Assembly (NCBI GenBank): GCA_017694215.1
Contig: JADIND010000078.1
Location: forward strand, 1 to 18,769
Source of the DNA: Candidatus Scatousia excrementipullorum
Lineage (GTDB): Bacteria; Cyanobacteriota; Vampirovibrionia; Gastranaerophilales; Gastranaerophilaceae
Length of the DNA stretch: 18,769 nt
Reading direction: 5' to 3'
How positions within the stretch are numbered: position 1 is the first letter of the stretch; the number at the start of each line of letters is the position of its first letter. Positions 1 through 6,368 of the stretch are shown one piece after another. The position numbers were made by a program, and so were the translations under genes. The notes under the pieces were generated by a model. The model was not told where the DNA came from and ran no database searches. It saw only the letters and a list, made by a program, of their open reading frames with translations.

Positions 1-546
1 TATTATAAGTACGTATCAAATCGTTATAAAAAGGCTCTTAATAGCCCTATATTTAATGATTTTATTTTTGATATTAAAATCAATGATGCAAGAATGGAGC
101 TTTTGAATGACAATAACATGTATAATCTGATATTTCTGGACGCTTTTACCCCTGCAAAGTGTCCGGCTCTATGGAGTATAGATTTTTTTAAGCTTCTTTT
201 TAAGCATCTGGATTATAACGGAAAAATTCTTACTTATTCAAATTCAGCAGCAATAAGAAATGCTTTTATTGAAGCAGGATTTAATGTCGGTAAAATTTAC
301 AGCACATCACAAAATAAATATACTGGCACTATTGCGGTTAAAAATAAAAAATTTATAAAACATAAGCTTTCAAATTACGATTTAGGACTTCTGAAAACCA
401 AAGCAGGTATATTTTATCGTGATGAAAATCTAAACGGCCAAAACGAGGCTATAATAGAACGACATAAAATTGATGTTGAAAATTCTAACCTTATGTCAAG
501 TTCGCAGTACATAAAACAGTATAAAAAACATACGGAGGCTATATGA
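1..546 (+). CDS. MnmC/MnmD-like tRNA methyltransferase domain protein, 5' end missing
   Basis: The reading frame is open from base 1, so the gene began before the window; 181 residues are visible. The visible part carries the C-terminal half of a Rossmann methyltransferase of the MnmC N-domain type (DUF752): a strand ending in 'LIFLDAFTPAKCPALW', then FFK-LLFKHLDYNGKILTYS and a segment close to 'AFIEAGFNVGK'. In this family the D-A-F-[ST]-P and L-W motifs lie by the active site, and the enzyme methylates 5-aminomethyl-uridine at the tRNA wobble position using S-adenosylmethionine. The SAM-binding glycine loop should lie upstream, outside the window. The last ~60 residues do not match anything I know. 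The stop codon overlaps the next start (ATGA), so the two genes are translationally coupled. The MnmC-family call is fairly secure; the exact substrate is inferred. Confidence 0.72.
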   Translation, partial: YYKYVSNRYKKALNSPIFNDFIFDIKINDARMELLNDNNMYNLIFLDAFTPAKCPALWSIDFFKLLFKHLDYNGKILTYSNSAAIRNAFIEAGFNVGKIYSTSQNKYTGTIAVKNKKFIKHKLSNYDLGLLKTKAGIFYRDENLNGQNEAIIERHKIDVENSNLMSSSQYIKQYKKHTEAI

Positions 547-1841
547 TATATGATGTTGTCGTTGTAGGCGGAGGAACCGCAGGATGTGCCGCTGCTTACA
601 CTGCAGGCAAATTAGGACTTAAAACGCTTTTAATCGAGAGAAAAATACATCTTGGCGGCACAATTACGTCAGCTCTTGTAATTCCGGTAATGAAATCCGG
701 AAACAATCAGATAAATACATCTTTTCGTGAGGCCCTGACAGCTGAATTAAAGCGTCTTGGGGGGCAGACTACCTTTCAAAACAATTCCGGATGGTTTAAT
801 CCTGAACTTGCTAAAATAGCACTGGATAATCTGATGAGGGAAGCAAACGTTGAAGTTTTCTTCGATACTCATATAATTGATGTAAAACATGAAGGAAAAT
901 TAATTAAAAAGATAAAAATTTCCAAAGAAATATTATCGGTATCTAACGACCCGTTAGAAATGGAACATAAAAAATTATCAGTATCTATCGAGGCGAGATA
1001 TGTAATTGATGCAACAGGAAATTGTGAAATCGGAAAAATTTGTGACTGCAGATTTTTAGAAAAAGATAAAGAATTTCAACCTGTTACGCTAAGATTTATG
1101 ATGGGCGGAGTTGACTTAAAAACTTTTTCTGACTGGATTCTTGATTATGACAAAGACAGAAATGTCACAACATGTGAGGTTATAGACGGCGAAATACACA
1201 TGTCAACGGCATATACGTGGGATAAGGACAGAAAATGGGCATTAGAACCGTTATTTACAGATGCAGTGAAGAAAAAAATCCTTAAACGATACGATACAAA
1301 CTATTTTCAAATTTTTACGGTGCCCGGGATGCCCGATACTGTTGCGTTTAACTGTCCTAGAATAATTGATTACAACAATTCTCTGGAGGTAAAAAGTATA
1401 TCCAAAGCACTACTTATTGCTCGTCAAAATATATATAGATACCTGACCTTTTGTAAAAAATATTTTCCCGGCTTTGAGAACGCATATATTTCCAATATAG
1501 CAGACATGCTAGGAGTAAGAGCCTCCAGACGTATTATGGGCAAATATATTTATACTCTGGAAGATTTAAAAGCCGGAAAGACATTTGAGCATCCGGTTGT
1601 AATTTCTAATTATCCTGTTGATGTTCATTCGCATAAACAAAACGGTTCTACGTTAAAGACATATTGTGAATATCAACTTCCGCTTGAATCTTTAATGTCA
1701 GCGGATTATGACAATTTATTTGTTGCGGGAAGATGTCTGTCTGCAGATTATATGTCACAAGGTGCATTGAGAGTTCAGTCGAGCTGCTTTTCAATGGGGG
1801 AGGGTGTTGCAAAATACATCAGGAGCCTGATTCAAGCTTAG
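543..1841 (+). CDS. FAD-dependent oxidoreductase (FAD_oxidored family)
   Basis: A 432-aa flavoprotein of unknown substrate. The N-terminus is a dinucleotide-binding fold: beta strand DVVVVGGGTAG (residues 4-14) and the ribose-binding glutamate E32 in 'LLIERK', followed by 'LGGTITSA'. A second FAD contact is 'VIDATGNCEIG' in the middle. The C-terminal segment 'LFVAGRCLSADYMSQGALR' is the usual flavin-binding closure of PF12831-type proteins (compare AGR-x-[IL]-S-A). No signal peptide or membrane helix is visible, so it is probably cytosolic. Its ATG overlaps the upstream stop by 4 bp and has a strong ribosome binding site (GGAGG, about 6 bases upstream). Its 3' end overlaps the convergent reductase gene by 23 bp. 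Coupling to an MnmC-type methyltransferase hints at a joint role, but the fold differs from the DAO-type oxidase domain of bifunctional MnmC, so the substrate is open. Confidence 0.8.
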   Translation: MIYDVVVVGGGTAGCAAAYTAGKLGLKTLLIERKIHLGGTITSALVIPVMKSGNNQINTSFREALTAELKRLGGQTTFQNNSGWFNPELAKIALDNLMREANVEVFFDTHIIDVKHEGKLIKKIKISKEILSVSNDPLEMEHKKLSVSIEARYVIDATGNCEIGKICDCRFLEKDKEFQPVTLRFMMGGVDLKTFSDWILDYDKDRNVTTCEVIDGEIHMSTAYTWDKDRKWALEPLFTDAVKKKILKRYDTNYFQIFTVPGMPDTVAFNCPRIIDYNNSLEVKSISKALLIARQNIYRYLTFCKKYFPGFENAYISNIADMLGVRASRRIMGKYIYTLEDLKAGKTFEHPVVISNYPVDVHSHKQNGSTLKTYCEYQLPLESLMSADYDNLFVAGRCLSADYMSQGALRVQSSCFSMGEGVAKYIRSLIQA

Positions 1842-3180
1842 AAATAAGAATTTGGGCAGCATTTAAAAGAGGATCTATTGTCGGAGAAAACGGCGGAGAG
1901 TATGTTAAATCGTTATTATAAAACTCATCTACTGTTAATTTTGCAATAAGTGCCGTTGCAAGTGTATTAATTCTTTTGTCCGCATCGCCAGCACCAATCC
2001 CCTGTCCGCCGATAAGCCGTTTTGTCTTTTTGTCCGCAACCAATTTAAGGGTAATATTGTTTGCATCAGGCATATAGCCGACTTTATCGTATTTAGTGAC
2101 AGTTGCGGACACAGTTTCATAACCAAGTTTTTTCGCTTGTGTTTCGGTAAGTCCGGTCATTGACATAGTAAGTTTCATGCATCTTGTTACTGCAGAGGCA
2201 AGAACACCCGGAAATTCGTCCTCAAAACCGCATGCATTCATCGCGGCACATCTGCCTTCCTTATTTGCATTTGAGCCCAGCGGAACCCATACAGGTGTAT
2301 TCGAAATTAAGTGAATTTCTTCGACACAATCACCACATGCATAAATATCACTAATATTTGTTTCCATTTTGGGCGTAACTTTAATTGCACCGGTTTCCCC
2401 GAGTGAAATACCTGCATCTATTGCTACTTCCACATTCGGAACAACACCGGCACAAAGTATTACAAGATTGGTTTCAATTTCTTTGCCGGAGGCGGTTTTA
2501 ACTGATGTTACCCCCGAATTATCGCCAACCATCTCTGTCACACTGTCAGAAGTAATAATTTCAAATTTGCCGTCATTAATGCTCATTAACTGATTTTTTA
2601 TTAATTCCGAGATATCTGAATCAAACATAGGCATAATAGTAGGATTTCTTTCTATCAGAGTTGTATAAAGCCCTTGCTTTACACAAGCTTCCAGAAGTTC
2701 AATACCTATGTAGCCTCCTCCGATAATAACAGCATTTTTTGAAGATTCTACCTTTTCCCTTATAGCAATTCCGTCTTCAATAGTTCTCAGAGTAAAAACA
2801 TTATTTAATGCAACATGTTTAATATTTGGAATAAAAGGTCTTGCACCTGTTGCGAGTATAAGTTTATCATATCTTACTAGAAAACATTCAGGAGTCTCTA
2901 AATTTTCAACAAGAATCTGCTTTGTTTTAGGAATAATCTTAGTTATTTTGTGCCGCAGGTGAACATTTATTCCGGATAATGCAAATTCTTCCGGAGTACG
3001 TACCAGAAGGGTCTTGTAATCTTCAAAATTACCCTCTATATAGTACGGAAGCCCGCAGGCAGAATAGGAAACATGCGTATCCTGTGTATAAATATCAATT
3101 TCCGCATCAGGTAACAATCTTCTTGATTTTGCGGCGGCCTTTGCACCCGCGGCTACACCGCCTACTATAACTATTTTCAT
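1819..3180 (-). CDS. CoA-disulfide reductase / NADH oxidase-type flavin disulfide reductase
   Basis: 453 aa, a typical length for the single-cysteine flavin disulfide reductases (CoA-disulfide reductase, NADH oxidase, NADH peroxidase, NAD(P)H sulfur reductase). It has an FAD-binding VIVGGVAAG at residues 4-12, the redox cysteine C42 in 'VSYSACGLPYYIEG', a second nucleotide site GGGYIG at 154-159 for NAD(P)H, the closing FAD motif 'IYACGDC' at 279-285, and a C-terminal dimerisation domain ending in 'LTYSPPFSPTIDPLLNAA'. The PPFS-x-x-x-DP tail is common in the CoA-disulfide/sulfur reductase branch; I cannot separate the branches further. No rhodanese domain is fused. The role is probably cytosolic thiol or oxygen/sulfur redox balance. 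No Shine-Dalgarno stands before this ATG; a TATATT box about 18 bases upstream suggests a short leader. A small hairpin (AACAT-4-ATGTT, 3181-3194) abuts the start. The gene follows a 46-aa ORF on the same strand. Confidence 0.82.
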   Translation of the reverse strand: MKIVIVGGVAAGAKAAAKSRRLLPDAEIDIYTQDTHVSYSACGLPYYIEGNFEDYKTLLVRTPEEFALSGINVHLRHKITKIIPKTKQILVENLETPECFLVRYDKLILATGARPFIPNIKHVALNNVFTLRTIEDGIAIREKVESSKNAVIIGGGYIGIELLEACVKQGLYTTLIERNPTIMPMFDSDISELIKNQLMSINDGKFEIITSDSVTEMVGDNSGVTSVKTASGKEIETNLVILCAGVVPNVEVAIDAGISLGETGAIKVTPKMETNISDIYACGDCVEEIHLISNTPVWVPLGSNANKEGRCAAMNACGFEDEFPGVLASAVTRCMKLTMSMTGLTETQAKKLGYETVSATVTKYDKVGYMPDANNITLKLVADKKTKRLIGGQGIGAGDADKRINTLATALIAKLTVDEFYNNDLTYSPPFSPTIDPLLNAAQILISKLESGS

Positions 3181-3230
3181 AACATATTGATGTTAAAATA
3201 TATATTCTGAAAAAAACATTACGCAACCGG

Positions 3231-3371
3231 CTAGTTTATTCCGGAAGTTGCCAGAAATGTTTCGAGCATAAATTCACAATATGAATCAAGGTCATTTTTG
3301 AACTCATCGGCTCTATTTATCAATCCGTTTAACTCAACTATAATTTCTTCTCTTTTTAAATCATCATACAT
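3231..3371 (-). CDS. small 46-aa protein of unknown function
   Basis: A short reading frame too small for most gene callers. Read on the minus strand, it starts at an ATG preceded by a good ribosome binding site (AGGAG, 8 bases upstream, in 'ATGAGGAGTGTGTATC') and ends at TAG. The product begins MYDDLKREEIIVELNGLINR and continues as a charged, probably helical peptide with one cysteine and no membrane segment. It sits 50 bp upstream of the flavin disulfide reductase start on the same strand, so the two may share a transcript. I do not recognise the family. The strong ribosome site and the helix-compatible composition argue that it is translated; conservation would settle it. Confidence 0.5.
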   Translation of the reverse strand: MYDDLKREEIIVELNGLINRADEFKNDLDSYCEFMLETFLATSGIN

Positions 3372-3450
3372 GATACACACTCCTCATATCTACATGTAAT
3401 GAATCGGAAGCATGGGATAGAAACTTTAATTTTTTAGTATAATTGTTACA

Positions 3451-3479
3451 TTGATTAAAAATTTAGCAAAAAATTTAAT
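3451..3479 (+). promoter_or_regulatory. candidate sigma-70 promoter for the 142-aa gene
   Basis: TTGATT (3451-3456) and TTTAAT (3474-3479) are separated by 17 bp, in very AT-rich DNA, about 40 bp before the ATG at 3519. A ribosome site (AGAAGGAGA) follows just before the start. The rest of the 3372-3518 gap holds no other gene; a TATAAT at 3438-3443 has no matching -35 box. Confidence 0.35.
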
Positions 3480-3518
3480 TTACGAATTTTAAGAATATTA
3501 CTTTAGAAGGAGAAAATT

Positions 3519-3947
3519 ATGAATATAAACAAAATAGCTTATCACCCAAATTTTCAGGCAAAATTTATTTACAATGAAGATATTATGGATTTAACAAAAA
3601 AAGAAATTAAGACAGGCAGACAAGATGCACTGTGTAAGGCATTGGACAGTCTTGACGAAACTCACAAAAATGTACGACTGCTACTGCATAAGGAAAATGG
3701 AAATTACATAGTAAGGAACTTATACAACAATAATTCAGTTGTGTGGGCTGATAAAGCGGACAACAGCAGGGAGATAATGAAATTAAGCAATCCTTTCTCT
3801 GATAGCTATTATCGACTTTTTTCTAACGGAATAAAACCTACAGACGACAGAAAAGCAGGTAAATTAGCCGTAAATGTAGCGGATAAATATTACACCGACT
3901 ACGTTCCGGATTACCATATCGGGAAGCTTGTTGATGCTTCATTTTAA
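3519..3947 (+). CDS. hypothetical protein with Gastranaerophilales-style N-terminal tag
   Basis: 142 aa, no recognised domain. The N-terminus 'MNINKIAYHPNFQAKF' matches a short opening (I-N-x-I, then N-P/H-x-F-x-A-K) that I associate from memory with many otherwise unrelated proteins of gut Melainabacteria. Its function, for example as a sorting signal, is unknown. The rest is a soluble, charged, mixed alpha/beta sequence with stretches such as NVRLLLHKENGNYIVRNLY (residues 51-69) and a C-terminal 'KLAVNVADKYYTDYV'. One cysteine, no membrane helix. The start is supported by a strong ribosome site, AGAAGGAGA, seven bases upstream. It stops 3 bp from the convergent permease gene. Confidence 0.7.
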   Translation: MNINKIAYHPNFQAKFIYNEDIMDLTKKEIKTGRQDALCKALDSLDETHKNVRLLLHKENGNYIVRNLYNNNSVVWADKADNSREIMKLSNPFSDSYYRLFSNGIKPTDDRKAGKLAVNVADKYYTDYVPDYHIGKLVDASF

Positions 3948-3950
3948 AAA

Positions 3951-4844
3951 TTAGTCAGTTTCATTATAAACAAGTTTTTTTCTTAAATTCCACTGGATTA
4001 AAGTTAAAATCAGAATTATAATAAATAAAACGTAGGCAATAGCACTTGCTTTGCCTGCGTTAAAGTATTCAAAAGCATTTTTATATATAGCATAGACAAG
4101 AACGTTCGTGCTGTCGAGAGGGCCTCCCTGAGTCATCAGATAAATTAAATCAAAAATCTGGAATGAGGATACAGCTGTAATAATGACAACAAAGAAAATC
4201 GTCGGAGATAAAAGCGGTATTGTGACATAAAAAAATGTTTCAAGAGGAGTTGCACCATCTATTTTTGCAGCCTCAAACATACTGTTAGATATTCCGCTGA
4301 GGGATGATAGAAAAATTATCATGTTATATCCGATAAGTTTCCAAACAGACACAATAATCAATGCAGGCATTGCCCAGTGAGGGTCGTAAAGCCAGTTTAC
4401 ATGAATCTGCAAAACCTTGTTTAGAAGCCCTATATTCGGGTCAAAAATCCACTGCCATATAATTCCAATCACAATCATAGGAGTTATAAAAGGCAGAAAA
4501 TAAGCCGTTTTAAAAAATTCAGAGCCTCTGATTTTACGATTAAGAATTGAAGCCAGAATAAGCGGAATAATTACGCCAAAAATTGAAGTTGCAAGTGCAA
4601 AAATAACCGTATTTAATAAAATTTTTCCAAATAGCGGCTCCGTTAAGATTTCCTTATAGTTATCAAAACCAACAAATTCAATAGGATTAAGCAAATCCCA
4701 TTTGGCAAAGCTCAGTCCGAATGAAAAAAATATAGGTATAATTATAAAAATTATAATTCCTGTAACAGCAGGAAGTATAAAAAGCCATGCTGCATACTTT
4801 TCAGTGTTTAGAATATGGTTAACAAATCCGGTTAATTTATTCAT
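3951..4844 (-). CDS. sugar ABC transporter permease, MalF/UgpA type
   Basis: 297 aa integral membrane protein with six hydrophobic segments: the first is 'AAWLFILPAVTGIIIFIII' near residue 20, the last 'AYVLFIIILILTLIQW' near the C-terminus. It has the classic cytoplasmic EAA loop 'EAAKIDGATPLETFFYVTIP' that docks on the ATPase subunit, and the usual MalF-like ending 'LMTQGGPLDSTNVLVYAIY'. It forms one half of an inner-membrane channel for a sugar or glycerol-phosphate-type solute. No partner permease (MalG type), binding protein or ATPase gene lies nearby in the window, so the rest of the transporter must be encoded elsewhere. The start has no Shine-Dalgarno; a TATAAT box ends 6 bp before the ATG, consistent with a leaderless or nearly leaderless mRNA. 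Divergent from pgm with only 44 bp between starts. Confidence 0.88.
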   Translation of the reverse strand: MNKLTGFVNHILNTEKYAAWLFILPAVTGIIIFIIIPIFFSFGLSFAKWDLLNPIEFVGFDNYKEILTEPLFGKILLNTVIFALATSIFGVIIPLILASILNRKIRGSEFFKTAYFLPFITPMIVIGIIWQWIFDPNIGLLNKVLQIHVNWLYDPHWAMPALIIVSVWKLIGYNMIIFLSSLSGISNSMFEAAKIDGATPLETFFYVTIPLLSPTIFFVVIITAVSSFQIFDLIYLMTQGGPLDSTNVLVYAIYKNAFEYFNAGKASAIAYVLFIIILILTLIQWNLRKKLVYNETD

Positions 4845-4888
4845 GTTATAATTATACTATAGCAAATGAGTTAAGGGGAGAATTTAAC
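4845..4888. promoter_or_regulatory. divergent promoter region between permease and phosphohexomutase genes
   Basis: Overlapping -10 boxes occur on both strands in 44 bp. Plus strand: TATAAT at 4847-4852 and TATACT at 4853-4858, followed by a ribosome site AAGGGGAG 8 bases before the ATG at 4889. Minus strand: TATAAT (reverse complement of 4851-4856) ends 6 bp before the permease ATG, and an alternative extended box TGCTATAGT overlaps it. No good -35 box is visible for either direction. Use of one promoter should compete with the other. Confidence 0.45.
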
Positions 4889-6364
4889 ATGCAGAAATAT
4901 GAACATGCATTCGGTAAGAATGACATCAGAGGAATCTATGGGGAAGATATTACCGAAGAGTTATACACAGCAACAGGTAAAGGACTTGTAAAATATCTTG
5001 AAAAAGAGTCAGAAAAACAACCCTCTGATATGTGGATAACTGTTTGTATGGATGCTAGAACTCATTCACCATCGCTTTGCAAAGCCTTGATTGCCGGAAT
5101 AATTTCAACCGGAGCTAACGTTATTGACTTAGGGCTTGCTCCGACACCAATCGGATATTATTCGGAAGCTGTTGGAGTTCCACCGGAATTGACTGAAGGC
5201 AAAGGAGTATTATCTGCCTGCATTATAACTGCAAGCCACAACCCTAAAGAATATAACGGGATGAAAATGACTTTCAAAAAACAGACACTCAATGAAAGCC
5301 AGATTAAAGAAGTCAGAGATATTACTTTTGAAATTCTGCAGTCTGCCCAAAATAATTCAGCGAAAAAAGGACAGATAAAAAAATATAATATAATTCCGGA
5401 CTACATCAAAGAAATGAAAGAAAAATTTGGAAATGTTGGCAGGGGAGTTAAGGTTGTTGTTGACAGTGCCAATGCAACCGGCGGTATTGTAGGCCCTGAA
5501 TTATACAGAGAGATAGGCTGTGATGTTGTGGAATTATTTTCTGATCCTGACGGAAATTTCCCAAACCACCACCCGAACCCGAGCGTTGAAAAAACTCTTG
5601 ATATTTTAAAAGAAACCGTTATAAAAGAGAAAGCTGACATAGGAATTGCCTATGACGGCGACAGCGACAGAATCGGCGTTGTTGACAATAAAGGCAGATA
5701 TTTGACAGGCGATAAGCTTCTTTTAATATATGCTCTTGATTTGATTGCTGACTGCAAGAAAAAAGGGATAACTCCTAAAATTGTGAGTGAAGTTAAATGT
5801 TCACAGGTTTTATATGATACAATTAACAACTGCGGAGGCGAAGCCATCATGTGCAAAACCGGCCACGGTTATATTAAAGGCAAGATGAAAGAAACAGGAG
5901 CTATTCTTGCCGGCGAAATGAGCGGTCATACCTTCTTTAAAGACAGATACTACGGATTTGATGATGCAATTTATGCCGGCTGCAGAATTATTGAAATTAT
6001 CGCAAAACATAAAGCGTTGAAACAGGACTTTAGTATTCGTGAAATGCTTGAGCCTTTTGATAAAGTGTTTACATCAGCAGAGGTTCGTTTTCCTTGTCCG
6101 AATGAACTGAAAAAATCGACCCTTCTTGAAGTCCAACAGATTGTAGAAAATAACAGGGATATTTTTGGCTCTCCTATTAAAGATATCATAACACTTGACG
6201 GGATGAGAATTGTATTTGACGGTGGTTTTGCTCTAATCAGACAAAGTAATACCGAACCCGTTTTTACGCTGCGTTTTGAGGCTAAAACTAAAGAGGAATG
6301 TGAAAAATTCCAAAATTGTATGACAGGATTGCTTGAAAAAATTCTTGATAAAGCAAAAGTGTAA
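4889..6364 (+). CDS. phosphoglucomutase/phosphomannomutase (alpha-D-phosphohexomutase family)
   Basis: 491 aa, usual length for the ManB/AlgC-type phosphohexomutases that interconvert hexose 1- and 6-phosphates through a phosphoserine. All four signature loops are present: 'ITASHNP' with the phosphorylated serine S116; the magnesium loop DGDSDR at 256-261; the sugar-recognition loop GEMSGH at 342-347; and the phosphate-binding loop RQSNTEP at 451-457. The N-terminal 'FGKNDIRGIYG' is also typical. It acts in the cytosol and supplies glucose-1-phosphate or mannose-1-phosphate for polysaccharide, glycogen or lipid sugar synthesis; the sequence does not show which sugar is preferred. RecG follows 4 bp after its stop, so they are co-transcribed. 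The start is supported by AAGGGGAG eight bases upstream. Confidence 0.92.
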   Translation: MQKYEHAFGKNDIRGIYGEDITEELYTATGKGLVKYLEKESEKQPSDMWITVCMDARTHSPSLCKALIAGIISTGANVIDLGLAPTPIGYYSEAVGVPPELTEGKGVLSACIITASHNPKEYNGMKMTFKKQTLNESQIKEVRDITFEILQSAQNNSAKKGQIKKYNIIPDYIKEMKEKFGNVGRGVKVVVDSANATGGIVGPELYREIGCDVVELFSDPDGNFPNHHPNPSVEKTLDILKETVIKEKADIGIAYDGDSDRIGVVDNKGRYLTGDKLLLIYALDLIADCKKKGITPKIVSEVKCSQVLYDTINNCGGEAIMCKTGHGYIKGKMKETGAILAGEMSGHTFFKDRYYGFDDAIYAGCRIIEIIAKHKALKQDFSIREMLEPFDKVFTSAEVRFPCPNELKKSTLLEVQQIVENNRDIFGSPIKDIITLDGMRIVFDGGFALIRQSNTEPVFTLRFEAKTKEECEKFQNCMTGLLEKILDKAKV

Positions 6365-6368
6365 AAAT

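Noticed and set aside
3923..3944. GAAGC-8-GCTTC hairpin followed by ATTTT at the end of the 142-aa gene
   Set aside because: Only a 5-bp stem, inside the coding end, with a short T tract; not enough to call a terminator.
6333..6368. TTG start extending RecG by 12 residues into pgm
   Set aside because: The added stretch is basic and unlike RecG N-termini; the ATG at 6369 follows the pgm stop directly. Kept only as an alternative.
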